Numbered from the stretch's first letter, positions 1-9,337 are shown. The stretch: DNA of 64,000 nt from Candidatus Marispirochaeta associata (GCA_001749745.1 JWTM01000290.1:186001-250000); one strand, 5' to 3'. Translations and numbers: made by a program. The notes: generated from the sequence alone by a model not told the origin.

Positions 1-2
1 TG

Positions 3-1046
3 GTGCGGGTCTATTTGGATGAGGGGCGTTATGAAGAAGCGGATCTGGTTCTCTCCGATCTGCGGGAGTTGATCGGGGAAGAGACCGAGCTCCTCTATCT
101 TCAGGGACGCGTCGATCTTGCGCTGCGGCGGCTGCGGAGCGCCGCAGACAACTTCGAGGCCGCCCGGGAACAGGACGGTCCCGAAGCGCGATACCTCTTA
201 GGCGAGGCGGAGGCTCAGTTTCGCTTGGGAGAGAACGAGGCCGCCTGGACCGTGCTCCGGGAGGCCCGGCAGCGGGGTATCGATTCGGTGTCGCTGGTTC
301 TGTTGGAGGCGAAGATTCTCCGTGCGCAAGGTCAGCGACTGAGGGCCCTTTCGCTGCTTCAGCGCTATGTAGAACGTTTCCCCGACGAACAGAGTATTCA
401 GGATCTTTACGGCCAACTCTTGATCGAGACCGGCCGGGATCGAGAGGGGCAGGCGCTTTTGAGCAGTTCCGTCTCCTCCGCAGAGGAGGCCGGCGCCCGT
501 AATAGGGAGTTGATGCAGAATGCGGTGGACGCCGGTCTCTGGGAAGAGGCAAGGATCTATCTCGAGGAAGCCCTGGATGAGGTGCGGGATGCCGCCCTGC
601 TGGAGCAGGGGGCTGAGATCTACCGCCGGATCGGCCTGGAGGAGGAGCGTTTAGGGGTGCTCCTGGAACTTCGTGAACTGCGGCCCGGGGACGCTTCAAG
701 CGCACTGGAACTGATTGATTACTACCTCGGCAACGGCGAACCAGGTGAAGCCCGAATTATTATCGAGAGTCTCGACCAAGAGAGGCTTTCCGCTGAAGAG
801 CTGAGTTCGCTCCGCATCTTCCAGAGCCGACTGCTGGCCGACGGCCCGGAACGGCGCCGACTCCTGGAGGAGGCCCTCTTTCTGGATATCCGCAATCCGG
901 AAGCCCCGCTGGCTCTGGCTGAGTTTTATCTGCGCCGAGGCGATAGCGCCCGGGCTGAGATTTATCTTAGACAAGTAGAGCGGATGCCGCAGCTTGAACC
1001 GGAGTTGACGGAGAGGCTTGAAGCTCTACGCATCGAGTCCCCCTAA
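3..1046 (+). CDS. TPR-repeat protein, 5' end outside the window
   Basis: The frame is open from the first bases of the window. The GTG at position 3 is only the first possible codon, so the true start probably lies upstream. The 347 visible residues are almost entirely alpha-helical tandem repeats of about 34 residues, with the TPR pattern of small residues and aromatics (for example repeated LxxRxGExxAAxxxLxxA-type helices near residues 65-90 and 300-335). No catalytic motif is seen. TPR arrays are protein-interaction scaffolds, often found in outer-membrane biogenesis or secretion. The next gene, a small exported protein, follows after 9 bp with its own AAGGAG site, so the two are probably co-transcribed. 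The specific role is unknown. Confidence 0.85.
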   Translation: MRVYLDEGRYEEADLVLSDLRELIGEETELLYLQGRVDLALRRLRSAADNFEAAREQDGPEARYLLGEAEAQFRLGENEAAWTVLREARQRGIDSVSLVLLEAKILRAQGQRLRALSLLQRYVERFPDEQSIQDLYGQLLIETGRDREGQALLSSSVSSAEEAGARNRELMQNAVDAGLWEEARIYLEEALDEVRDAALLEQGAEIYRRIGLEEERLGVLLELRELRPGDASSALELIDYYLGNGEPGEARIIIESLDQERLSAEELSSLRIFQSRLLADGPERRRLLEEALFLDIRNPEAPLALAEFYLRRGDSARAEIYLRQVERMPQLEPELTERLEALRIESP

Positions 1047-1055
1047 GGAGCGCCC

Positions 1056-1514
1056 ATGGGAAGAATCGTCTATCTGATCGTCTTGGTACTGTTTGTAATA
1101 CTCTTTTCCGCTACGCTGAGCGCAGAGGAGTTAGCGGATCCATTGTCTTGGATCGGACTCTCTCCGGCGGAGGCCCTGGAGCGCTTCGGCGCCCCCGAGT
1201 CGGTCTATCCCCTCCGGGGAGCCCGAGCGACGGAGGACAGCGTTGTTTTTTACCGCGAGGGATTCTACCTCTATTTCTATCAGGATCGCCTCTGGCAACT
1301 GAGGATCGACCGCAGCAGCCTCCTCTCGCTGGACGAGATCACCATCGGCATGCCGCGAAAAGAGGTGATCGGGAGATTGGGGGAGCCCCTGCACCGCGAT
1401 TCCGGCGGCGAATACTGGGAGCTTCAACGGGAAACCTACCCGGTCCGGTTGCGCCTCCATTTTGATTCGGAGGGCGCCGTCGAGGACATCTACCTCTTCC
1501 GGGGCGACTACTGA
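1056..1514 (+). CDS. small exported protein with SmpA/OmlA-like repeats
   Basis: A 152-residue protein starts at an ATG preceded by AAGGAG. Residues 1-23 form a signal peptide or N-terminal anchor (MGRI, hydrophobic core, then a small-residue site before AEE). There is no lipobox Cys. The mature part contains two segments resembling the SmpA/OmlA (BamE-like) helix-turn: LSPAEALERFGAP near residue 34 and ITIGMPRKEVIGRLGEP near residue 95. That fold is usual in periplasmic or outer-membrane-associated proteins. It lies between a TPR protein and aroDE, and its stop overlaps the aroDE start (TGATG), so translational coupling is likely. The fold assignment is by motif only and the function is unknown. 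Confidence 0.8.
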   Translation: MGRIVYLIVLVLFVILFSATLSAEELADPLSWIGLSPAEALERFGAPESVYPLRGARATEDSVVFYREGFYLYFYQDRLWQLRIDRSSLLSLDEITIGMPRKEVIGRLGEPLHRDSGGEYWELQRETYPVRLRLHFDSEGAVEDIYLFRGDY

Positions 1515-2971
1515 TGATCGCCCTGGTGCTTACCGGGCGGAACCTGGATCAGAATCTGCGCCTGATCGAGGAGTATCGACCCTATATCGATTTGTGCGAG
1601 CTGAGAACAGACTATCTCGATTCCATAGATCCCCTTAAGATTCGGGACTTTCCAAGGCGGGCCGGTCTTCCGCTGATCCTGACTCTGCGGCGGGTCTCCG
1701 ACGGCGGACACTGCAGCCTCGACGAGGCTGAGCGGCAGGAGCTTCTTGGCGGGATGATCTCCGCCGATTATGCCTATGTCGATCTGGAAGGCGATCTGCC
1801 GGCCGGGGCGGCCGAGGCGCGCGCCCGGGAGGAGGGGGTCAGGATTATCCGTTCCGCCCACGATTTTTCCGGCGTGCCGGAGGATTTTCCTCAGGTGATC
1901 GCCGATCTTCCCCGGGCGGAGGGTGAGATTCCGAAATTCGCCGCCGCTCCCCGGGGTATCGCCGATCTGAGACGCATGATCAATGCGATGATGACGACCC
2001 CCTCTCCCCATATCATAATCGGGATGGGGCCCTTCGGTTTTCCCAACCGTATCCTGGCCGGACGGTACGGAGGCCTGTTGAGCTTCTGCTCCCCCGAAGG
2101 GGAGAGCGCCGCCCCGGGGCATATATCGCCACGCCTCTTGGCCGAGCTCTACGGATATCGGAAGATTACCCCCGCCACCCGGCTCTACGGGCTCATCGGC
2201 AATCCGGCCCTCCATTCGCGCTCCCCGGGAATCCATAACCCCGCCTATAAACGGGATGGAGTCGATGCGGTCTATATTCCCTTTCAGGTGGATGATCCGG
2301 CGGAGTGGATGCAGCTCGCCGGTGAATTGGGAGTCGATGGCTTTTCGGTAACCGTTCCCCACAAGGAGGCGGTAATTCCGTTCCTGGATAGTAGTGATCC
2401 GGCGGTCGACGCGATCGGCGCCTGTAACACCGTCGTTCGCTCCAAGGGTTGTTGGCGCGGGAGCAATACCGATGTCGACGGCTTTCTTGCGCCCTTATCG
2501 CCCTTTCTCGACGATCCGGCGGGGAGATTGTCCGCCTTACCCCGCCGGGCGGTGGTAATCGGCGCCGGGGGTGCTGCGAAAGCGGCGCTCTGGGCGCTGA
2601 AATCCCGGGGATTCGAGGTGCTGATCCTCAACCGGACCCTGAAGAAGGCGGAGGAGTTGGCCGAGCGCTTCGGTATGCGAGCTGCAGCGTTGGGGTCTGA
2701 GAGTTTTCCTCTGGTAGCCGAGTATGCAGAGCTCGTGGTACAGACCACTCCGGCGGGGATGCATCCCCTGGAGGAACTGAATCCCTTGGAGGGGTATCCC
2801 TGGCGGGGAGGTGAGATCGCTTATGATCTGATCTATGTTCCCGAGCGAACTCGCTTTCTCGAGGCCGCGGCCACAGGGGGAGCGAGCATAATAAACGGTG
2901 AATCCATGCTTCAGGCCCAGGCCGAGGCGCAGTACCGGCTCTTTACGGGCCGGGATTTCCCGAAGCTCTGA
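1514..2971 (+). CDS. aroDE: bifunctional 3-dehydroquinate dehydratase / shikimate dehydrogenase
   Basis: Cytosolic shikimate-pathway enzyme for two consecutive steps: 3-dehydroquinate to 3-dehydroshikimate, then NADPH reduction to shikimate. Residues about 1-215 are a type I dehydroquinase TIM barrel: an ELRTDYLD substrate-binding strand, the His of RSAHDFSG, and the Schiff-base Lys of EIPKFAAAPRG. Residues about 220-485 are shikimate dehydrogenase: GNPALHSRSPGIHN for substrate, VTVPHKEA with the catalytic Lys, NTDVDGF, and the nucleotide-binding GAGGAAKAALWAL. AroDE fusions are known in plants and in some bacteria. The start overlaps the previous stop (TGATG). The other aro genes in the window, aroK and aroC, are 10 kb away on the minus strand. 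Confidence 0.96.
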   Translation: MIALVLTGRNLDQNLRLIEEYRPYIDLCELRTDYLDSIDPLKIRDFPRRAGLPLILTLRRVSDGGHCSLDEAERQELLGGMISADYAYVDLEGDLPAGAAEARAREEGVRIIRSAHDFSGVPEDFPQVIADLPRAEGEIPKFAAAPRGIADLRRMINAMMTTPSPHIIIGMGPFGFPNRILAGRYGGLLSFCSPEGESAAPGHISPRLLAELYGYRKITPATRLYGLIGNPALHSRSPGIHNPAYKRDGVDAVYIPFQVDDPAEWMQLAGELGVDGFSVTVPHKEAVIPFLDSSDPAVDAIGACNTVVRSKGCWRGSNTDVDGFLAPLSPFLDDPAGRLSALPRRAVVIGAGGAAKAALWALKSRGFEVLILNRTLKKAEELAERFGMRAAALGSESFPLVAEYAELVVQTTPAGMHPLEELNPLEGYPWRGGEIAYDLIYVPERTRFLEAAATGGASIINGESMLQAQAEAQYRLFTGRDFPKL

Positions 2972-3004
2972 GTAGATTCTCCGCCGGCACTCGACAGCCG
3001 TCTC

Positions 3005-4993
3005 TCAATAATAGAGGGAACGCTTTCGCTTTCTGATACGGCTCACCAGGCGCACCCGGAAGCTTGCCTCCCGTTCCTCGGGGAGAACCAGGGCCTTGAG
3101 GCTGGGATTGCCCGGCTCCTTGTTCAGCTCCAGGGGGTGCACCAGCCGGGCCTCCCCCTCGGTCTCCGACGAGACCAGTTCGAGCAGATCCTGGCGGCTG
3201 TCGAGCACATCCTCTATGATGCGCAGTTTGGCGTGAAAATCGATGCCCCGGGCCTCGATGCGGCCGATGCGGCAGGTTTCGGGTCGGAGTTGGTCGGGAT
3301 AGATGAAGAGCTTTTTCTCGATCTTCGCATTGAGCTCCCGCCGCTGTTCATCGCTTACCTTCCTGCTACTGAGCTTCTCCATGCCCTCTATCAGTTCCCG
3401 GCGGATTTCATCGCCTTCGATTGCCGGATCGCTCTGCTCTGGATCATCCTCTCCACGAAGATCGAGCTCGGGCGCATTGATCTCCGGGGTGAGGGGTATC
3501 CCCCGGGCTCTTCCCGAGCCGCTCAAGTGGTTACGGATTTCCCCGGGGTCTGCATACCCGAGACTCCGCCATCGAGTTAGAAAGGGGCTCAGCTTCTCGG
3601 GCCGCACGAAGTAGACCCCCGGGGCAAGGGTCTCGAGCAAGAGGTTGGCGAAGTGTTCCTCTATAACCGGAATCAATTCCGGGGCCACCTTGATAACCGT
3701 GCCGGTGCTGATCTCGATTTGCCGGGATTCGTCCATCCACCCACCGACGGTGACCAGCACATTCTGCGGCGGTTTTCCCCCCACAAGCCGTTCGAGGATC
3801 GCATCCAGCTCGTCGTAGAGTCCCTGGTTCTTGACATTCATCAGAAACAGATCGTGCTCGAGCTCATACTTGGCGAAGCGGTCGAAGCGCTCAAGCCTGC
3901 AGTAGCGGGCGGCGAAGAGCTTCGCTTCGGTGAGGGTGTCCGGACCGATCAGGATCTCGAAGGTGGGTTGGAGGATCAGGGGCCGGTTCTCTTCGGCGAA
4001 GAGCTCCGCCGGACGGGTCAAGCCAACCGAATCCTCTACCAGGAAGAGGAAGCCTGCCTCGGTGAGTCGGTCGAGGGCGATGCGCATGCGCTGGGGATGT
4101 ACCGGTTCGCCGGCAGCCGACAGTTCGGCGGTCAGGGCATCGCCGAGCTCCTGCAGAGGATAACTGTAGGCCGGGTCGAGATTGCTCTCCAGGGCCTCTA
4201 AGATAGTCATGCCCAAGCGGTAGGCATCGCGGTCGGAACGTTCCCGAAAAGCCCCCGCCGCCGCCGCGCCTAAGAGCGCTCGATAGCGTTTATGCGGACT
4301 TATTTCGAGAAAGCTCGCCAGGGCCTCCCCGGCTATGACCGTTTCGCCGCCGGTGTCGCTGCTCAACTCGAGCACCTCGGCGATATCGAGGAGCAGCCGT
4401 GCCCGGCCGCCTTCGCTCAGGCCCGGCAGGCGCTCGTCCAGGGCGCTGCGGCCGGTCTTTTTGAGTTCCCCGTCCTGTTTGTGCAGGGTCGGGAGTTCCT
4501 TGATCAGCGCAAGAAAAGCGAGAAAGAGATCCACACTGAGCCAGCCCGGTTCAGCCGGCGTGCTGAGTATCGTAGGTGAAAGCGGCCGGGCCCGGCCGAC
4601 CGATTCGAGCCGGGCGAAGAAGATCGGATTGAGCCGGTAGCGCTTCTCGTCGTCCCGATAGAGGAGCAGTCGTTCCTCCAGGTTTTCGATCAGACTGTGG
4701 AAACGCAGACGGCTAAAGTCGTCCCTGAAGTAGGGGTAGAGCTCATCGAAGCCGATCCCGTCGCTCTGGCTGACGAAGCGGGTTATCTGCAGCTCCTGCT
4801 CATCCATCAGCGCGAAGATACGTGCCTGGGTCTCCTCTTTCGTAAGAAAGCGTTCCAAGGAGTCGATCAGAGAGGGTTTATGGTACGGAGTCTGAACCTT
4901 GCCCAGGTAGTTTTTTACCAGCTCGAAGAAGGGGCCGTCCTTCAGGGTCAGTAGATGTCGCTTCCAGTGGCTCGTGTCAAGCATTCCGACCAT
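3005..4993 (-). CDS. helicase-associated (Helicase_C_3-like) protein, partner of XPB
   Basis: A 662-residue protein encoded 6 bp downstream of the XPB gene and in the same direction, so almost certainly the same operon. It has no Walker A or DEAD box. The N-terminal half is helical and winged-helix-like. The C-terminal part (from about residue 350) has the pattern of the helicase conserved C-terminal domain found in XPB-associated proteins (LILQPTFEILIGPDTL, LVTVGGW, APGVYFVRPEKLSPFL). From recollection of mycobacteria, an XPB homologue is likewise adjacent to such a protein (the Rv0861c/Rv0862c pair), so an accessory role in DNA unwinding or repair is inferred. No good ribosome site precedes either candidate Met (4993 or 4984). 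Confidence 0.8.
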   Translation of the reverse strand: MVGMLDTSHWKRHLLTLKDGPFFELVKNYLGKVQTPYHKPSLIDSLERFLTKEETQARIFALMDEQELQITRFVSQSDGIGFDELYPYFRDDFSRLRFHSLIENLEERLLLYRDDEKRYRLNPIFFARLESVGRARPLSPTILSTPAEPGWLSVDLFLAFLALIKELPTLHKQDGELKKTGRSALDERLPGLSEGGRARLLLDIAEVLELSSDTGGETVIAGEALASFLEISPHKRYRALLGAAAAGAFRERSDRDAYRLGMTILEALESNLDPAYSYPLQELGDALTAELSAAGEPVHPQRMRIALDRLTEAGFLFLVEDSVGLTRPAELFAEENRPLILQPTFEILIGPDTLTEAKLFAARYCRLERFDRFAKYELEHDLFLMNVKNQGLYDELDAILERLVGGKPPQNVLVTVGGWMDESRQIEISTGTVIKVAPELIPVIEEHFANLLLETLAPGVYFVRPEKLSPFLTRWRSLGYADPGEIRNHLSGSGRARGIPLTPEINAPELDLRGEDDPEQSDPAIEGDEIRRELIEGMEKLSSRKVSDEQRRELNAKIEKKLFIYPDQLRPETCRIGRIEARGIDFHAKLRIIEDVLDSRQDLLELVSSETEGEARLVHPLELNKEPGNPSLKALVLPEEREASFRVRLVSRIRKRKRSLYY

Positions 4994-4999
4994 TCTACT

Positions 5000-6673
5000 C
5001 TATACGGGCTCCTCCCACAACTCTATGTGATACCCGTAACCCTGTTCGGTCAGGAATTTCTGACGGTTCAGGGCGAAGGTCTCCTCCACGGTATGCCGGG
5101 AGACCAGGGAATAGAAGAAGGAGTTTCGCTCCTTGGGACGCAGGATTCTGCCCAGGCGCTGGGCCTCCTCCTGACGGGAACCGAAGGTCCCCGAGACCTG
5201 GATCGCCACCGAGGCGTCGGGCAGGTCTATGGCGAAGTTGGCTACCTTGGAGACCACCAGTACCTGTATCTCCCCCGATTTAAAACGACGGTAGAGCTCC
5301 TCCCGCTCGGCGTTGGGAGTCTTGCCGGTGATGATCGGCGCCTTGACCGCCTTGGCGATCTCTTCCAGTTGATTCAGATACTGTCCGATTATCAGGGTCC
5401 CCTCGTCGGGATGATTCTCCAAGAGCTCCTTCGCGATCTCGATCTTTTTGGGATTCTCCGCGGCGATGCGGTATTTCCTGCGCTTGTCGGCCACCGCATA
5501 AGAGAGCTTCTCATCCTCCGGAAGCTCGAGGCGAATCTCGGTGCAGTAGGCTTCGGCGATCCACCCCTTGCGCTCGAGCTCCTTCCAGGGAACGTCGTAG
5601 CGTTTGGGGCCGATGAGGGAGAAGACCTCGCCCTCCTTGCCGTCCTCCCGTACCAGGGTAGCGGTCAGCCCCAGCCGTCTGACGGCCTGAATCTCGGCGG
5701 TGACCCGGAAAACAGGAGCGGGCAGAAGATGAACCTCGTCGTAGATAATCAATCCCCAGTCCCTGGCCCGGAAGAGGGCGAAGTGGGGAAAGGGAGGATC
5801 CTGCTTCTGACCGTAGGAGAGGATCTGGTAGGTGGTTACCGTAATGGGGCGGATCTGCTTGTTGTTGGAGGTGTATTCGCCGATCGACTCCTCATCCAGT
5901 TCGGTCTTGTCCTTCAGCTCGTCGATCCACTGGTGCACCGCCGCCACATTGGTAGTGACGATCAAGGCGTTCGTCTGCAAAAGATCGAGCACCCGCAAGC
6001 CGACGATCGTCTTCCCGGCGCCGCAGGGAAGCACTATAACTCCGAAACCGTTTCCTGCCAGTCCGCCGCCGTGAAAGCTCGCTGCGGCCTCCTCCTGATA
6101 GTCCCGGATCGCAAACTCCTTGCCGTCGACGGTCGTCTCCCGCAGCTTCAGCTCTAGCGCTTCGCCGGTCTTTAGCGGTGCCAGATCCTCCACGGGATAA
6201 TCGATCTTGATCAGGGCGTTCTTGAGGCTGCCCCGTTCCACCAGGGGCACCAGGAGTTTCTCACCCTCATGGATGATGTAGCGGGCCACATCCTTGCGGC
6301 TGCTGATCTCCCGCAATAGATGCTGATCCCGGACCACGAGTTCGAGGTAATCCGGGTTTTCGTCCGGTTTGAGCACGATGCTTCCGTAGCGCCCCAATAG
6401 ATCGCGGACCGAGAAGAGGACGTTATCCGGAACCGGGAAACGGGACCAGCGAGTCAGGCGCGCCTCGATCTCCTCACTCTTAAGCCCGGCGGAGGCGGCG
6501 TTCCAGAGGGAGATGGGGGAGATGCGGTAGGTATGCATATGCTCCGGGGATTTCTCCAGTTCGGCGAAGGGAGCGATCTCGTCCCGGGCGCTGACGAAGC
6601 CGGGGTCATGGACATCCAACAATAGTGAGCCGTCGCTCTGTACAATGAGCGGGGTATGATTTTCCGACGACAT
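5000..6673 (-). CDS. xpb: XPB/ERCC3-type DNA repair helicase
   Basis: Superfamily 2 ATP-dependent 3'-5' DNA helicase, the bacterial relative of the TFIIH subunit XPB. The N-terminal part (about 1-190) is a damage-recognition-like domain. Helicase motifs follow: Q-motif region FAIRDYQEEA, Walker A LPCGAGKT near residue 215, Walker B YDEVH near 310, motif III LTATL with the adjacent RED-like sequence VREDGKEGE, and motif VI QRLGRILRP near 510. Length 557 is usual for bacterial XPB. The ATG at 6673 has no Shine-Dalgarno sequence; a TATGCT hexamer lies 8 nt upstream, so a leaderless mRNA is likely. It is the first gene of an operon with the helicase-associated protein and is divergent from prs. 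Confidence 0.94.
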   Translation of the reverse strand: MSSENHTPLIVQSDGSLLLDVHDPGFVSARDEIAPFAELEKSPEHMHTYRISPISLWNAASAGLKSEEIEARLTRWSRFPVPDNVLFSVRDLLGRYGSIVLKPDENPDYLELVVRDQHLLREISSRKDVARYIIHEGEKLLVPLVERGSLKNALIKIDYPVEDLAPLKTGEALELKLRETTVDGKEFAIRDYQEEAAASFHGGGLAGNGFGVIVLPCGAGKTIVGLRVLDLLQTNALIVTTNVAAVHQWIDELKDKTELDEESIGEYTSNNKQIRPITVTTYQILSYGQKQDPPFPHFALFRARDWGLIIYDEVHLLPAPVFRVTAEIQAVRRLGLTATLVREDGKEGEVFSLIGPKRYDVPWKELERKGWIAEAYCTEIRLELPEDEKLSYAVADKRRKYRIAAENPKKIEIAKELLENHPDEGTLIIGQYLNQLEEIAKAVKAPIITGKTPNAEREELYRRFKSGEIQVLVVSKVANFAIDLPDASVAIQVSGTFGSRQEEAQRLGRILRPKERNSFFYSLVSRHTVEETFALNRQKFLTEQGYGYHIELWEEPV

Positions 6674-6710
6674 AGGCCTAGAGCATAGCGAAATGACCTA
6701 TCCCTTGAAA
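6673..6710 (-). promoter_or_regulatory. predicted leaderless promoter of xpb
   Basis: On the minus strand TTTCAA (6710-6705), a 17-nt spacer and TATGCT (6687-6682) are followed after 8 nt by the ATG at 6673. Transcription would begin at or next to the A of the start codon. No Shine-Dalgarno sequence is present. Confidence 0.5.
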
Positions 6711-6718
6711 CCCCTCGC

Positions 6719-6747
6719 TTGACCAATCCGGGGCTTCTTTATAGGCT
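6719..6747 (+). promoter_or_regulatory. predicted promoter of prs
   Basis: TTGACC (6719-6724), 17 nt, TAGGCT (6742-6747). The same -35/-10 pair with the same spacing precedes aroK. The ATG at 6748 touches the -10 element, whereas the ATG at 6757 lies 9 nt downstream, so this promoter favours 6757 as a leaderless start. Confidence 0.5.
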
Positions 6748-6756
6748 ATGCCCCAT

Positions 6757-7926
6757 ATGGGTCCTCTGCTGGTTGTCGGTAATATACCTGATAGTCCCTT
6801 CGCGGCTGATATCGGATTTCATCTCCGGCAGCGGGAACACTACTCGGATCTCATCTCCCTTAAAAGCTTTCTCAACAATGAATTCTGTCCCCGCTTCATC
6901 GTCGACGAGAATAACTGGGAGAATATCGGGCGCAAGCTTGAATCCTTCACCGTGCTGATCACCAGCACCACCATGGGCACCTACAGTCGCGACGAACTGG
7001 CTATGCGCAACTTTCTAATTGCCCGGGCGGCCAAGGATAACGGCGCCGATCGAGTAATTCTCTTAGAGCCCGACCTCTACTACAGCGCCCAGGACCGGGG
7101 TCCCAGGCCCGAACACGGGGTGACGGCCATCCAGCGGGATGATTCGGACTACAAGAAGTTCGACGGTCAGCCCTTTTCGGCCCGGCTCTATGCGGATCTC
7201 CTGCGGGAGGCCGGGGTAGACGAGGTCGTTACCGTTCACAACCACTCCTGTTCGGTGGAGAATATCTTCATGGACCGCTTCTCGGGCTATTTCCATAATC
7301 TGCAGCCCTGGCAGGTCTATGCCGATTACATGCGCGATTCGGATATCGTCGACGCTAATAACCTGGTTCTTTGCTCCCCCGACGCCGGAGCGGTCAGCTT
7401 CTGCAGCGAGGTACACCGCGCCCTGGACCGGGAGCAGGTCAAGGTGCTGAAGATGAAGAAACGGCGAACCGGCGAGCGGGAGGTGCAGATCGAAGTGGAT
7501 GATTCATCTGAGATCGGCATCGAGGATATAGAGGGTAAGGATCTGGTGGTAATCGACGATATGGTGCGAACGGGAAATACGATCCTGGAGTGCTGCAGGC
7601 TGTTGCGTCGGGGGGCTCCCCGGCGGGTAATATTCATGGTGACCCATTTCTACTCCAGTCGGGAAGGGCGGATTACCATGAACGATCCGGCCATCGACGA
7701 GATTGTAACCACCAGCACCATTCCGCAAATTCTCAACCGGGACATGCAGGGACGATTGCGTCACAAAATGGTGGTTCTCAGGCTCGCTCGCTGGATCTCC
7801 AGCTCTATCACCGGCTTGCGCGGCATCGATCAACAGGAACTCTCCGGTCCTCTCTACACGGAGGATATCTCTTCCAAACATCCCCGCTGGCGGGGCAAGA
7901 TGGGACCCCTCTTTTCGGAGGGATAG
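6757..7926 (+). CDS. prs: ribose-phosphate pyrophosphokinase, divergent long form
   Basis: Makes PRPP from ribose 5-phosphate and ATP in the cytosol, for nucleotide, His and Trp synthesis. Visible signatures are the N-terminal ATP-binding half (residues 1-180, with VTVHNHS where typical enzymes have the DxHxxQ-type metal/ribose loop) and the PRPP loop VVIDDMVRTGNT near residue 268. Typical enzymes have about 310-320 residues; this one has about 389. The extra length comes partly from a charged insertion around residues 225-255 (KKRRTGEREVQIEVDD) and partly from a C-terminal extension. An alternative start at 6748 adds three residues; the promoter position favours 6757. A glycosyltransferase follows after 9 bp. 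Confidence 0.88.
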   Translation: MGPLLVVGNIPDSPFAADIGFHLRQREHYSDLISLKSFLNNEFCPRFIVDENNWENIGRKLESFTVLITSTTMGTYSRDELAMRNFLIARAAKDNGADRVILLEPDLYYSAQDRGPRPEHGVTAIQRDDSDYKKFDGQPFSARLYADLLREAGVDEVVTVHNHSCSVENIFMDRFSGYFHNLQPWQVYADYMRDSDIVDANNLVLCSPDAGAVSFCSEVHRALDREQVKVLKMKKRRTGEREVQIEVDDSSEIGIEDIEGKDLVVIDDMVRTGNTILECCRLLRRGAPRRVIFMVTHFYSSREGRITMNDPAIDEIVTTSTIPQILNRDMQGRLRHKMVVLRLARWISSSITGLRGIDQQELSGPLYTEDISSKHPRWRGKMGPLFSEG

Positions 7927-7935
7927 AAGGAATCT

Positions 7936-9333
7936 ATGGAACAGACCTTTCGCATCGGCATTATATCGGGAAAACTGGGGGACGTGGACGGCGTTTCCCT
8001 GGAGGTGGATAAATGGATCGAGATCCTTTCTCAGATGGGCCACGAAATCCACACCATCTCGGGCAAGTACGGCACCCCGCTCCCGTCGATCCCGACGGAA
8101 CGGCAATTCACTCTGCCCTCGATCCGCTTCGACAGCAAGGAGCAGAAATGGTACGAGGGGCAGGTTTTCCCCTTTCTGCAGCGTCATCCGCCCCATATAA
8201 CGCCGAAGCGGAAGAAATATATCCTGGACAGGTTGCAGTTTGAGGGGAAGGAGGTTGCGAGCCGCCTCTTCGAGTATGTACAGAACCAGGATCTCGACGT
8301 GATTGTGGCCCAGAACACCAACGCCATGCCCATGACCCTTTTAGGCGGCATGGGGGTCTATGAACTGGCCAGCGAGCGGCGGGTGGCCACGATCTTCCAC
8401 CACCACGATTTCTGGTGGGAGCGAAGCCGCTTCTCCAACAGCCATATTGACGGACTCCTGAGCCGCATAATGCCCCCGACCGACCCCGGATTGGAGCATA
8501 TCGTGCTCTCCTCCTATGCGGCCCACATCCTGCGTTCCATCAAACGAGTACAGCCCAAGCTGGTTCCCAACTGCGAGGATTTCGACCATCCGGTCTGGAA
8601 GGACGACTACAATCGGAGTTTCCGTCGGGACTTGGGCTTTGATGAAAAGGATATTCTGATCGTCCAGCCCACGCGGATCGTACGGCGGAAGCGGATCGAA
8701 GACTCGATCGCCCTCTTAGGCCGTTTTATAAAGTGCTATCCCCAGTTCGCCGACCGGACCCACTTCATCATCTCCCTCTATCAGGGGGACGAACCGGACG
8801 AGAACTACATCCAGGAGATCCGCGGGATGGCCGCCTCCGCCGGCATTCCCGTGCATCTCATATCCGACCGGGTCGCCTCAGAGCGGGGAACGGACGGGGA
8901 GGGGCGCAAGCTCTATACCAACCGGGATGTACTGGCCAACGCCGACCTGGTCACCTACCTGCCTATCTGGGAGGGGTTCGGCAACGCCCTCCTCGAAGCG
9001 ATCGCCGCCAAGGTTCCCGTGGTAACCACCACGTACCTCGTCTATAAAACCGATATCGGGATCATGAAGTTCAAGAATGTCGAGATTCGGGATGTCTACG
9101 GCGAGGACGGTATGCTGGTGATCCCCGACGATGCGCTGGAGTCGATGTATACCCTGATTACCGATGAGTCGGTGCGCAGAGAGGCGGTGGAGCACAACTT
9201 CGAGATCGCCGCGCGGGAGTTCGGGTATCAGACCCTTCGGGAGCGGCTGGAGCAAATTCTGACTGATTACGGAGACGAGATCCGGGCCTCCCGCAAGCGG
9301 ATTGCCAAGAGCAAGCTCGCCTACTCGGTTTAG
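7936..9333 (+). CDS. GT4-type glycosyltransferase
   Basis: A 465-residue GT-B fold glycosyltransferase of the group 1/GT4 type. The N-terminal Rossmann half begins IGIISGKLGDVDGVSLE, with the acceptor-side Gly-rich loop. The C-terminal half has the nucleotide-sugar site TRIVRRKRIEDSIALL near residue 240 and the retaining-family E-x7-E motif EGFGNALLE near 347. No signal peptide or membrane segment is seen, so it is cytosolic. It follows prs by 9 bp and is probably co-transcribed. The acceptor and sugar donor cannot be read from sequence; neighbours do not include lipopolysaccharide or exopolysaccharide genes. Its 3' end is 4 bp from the convergent cyclase gene. Confidence 0.88.
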   Translation: MEQTFRIGIISGKLGDVDGVSLEVDKWIEILSQMGHEIHTISGKYGTPLPSIPTERQFTLPSIRFDSKEQKWYEGQVFPFLQRHPPHITPKRKKYILDRLQFEGKEVASRLFEYVQNQDLDVIVAQNTNAMPMTLLGGMGVYELASERRVATIFHHHDFWWERSRFSNSHIDGLLSRIMPPTDPGLEHIVLSSYAAHILRSIKRVQPKLVPNCEDFDHPVWKDDYNRSFRRDLGFDEKDILIVQPTRIVRRKRIEDSIALLGRFIKCYPQFADRTHFIISLYQGDEPDENYIQEIRGMAASAGIPVHLISDRVASERGTDGEGRKLYTNRDVLANADLVTYLPIWEGFGNALLEAIAAKVPVVTTTYLVYKTDIGIMKFKNVEIRDVYGEDGMLVIPDDALESMYTLITDESVRREAVEHNFEIAAREFGYQTLRERLEQILTDYGDEIRASRKRIAKSKLAYSV

Positions 9334-9337
9334 CTGC

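Noticed and set aside
4955..6157. 400-codon open frame on the plus strand
   Set aside because: Antisense to xpb, whose helicase motifs are all intact on the minus strand.
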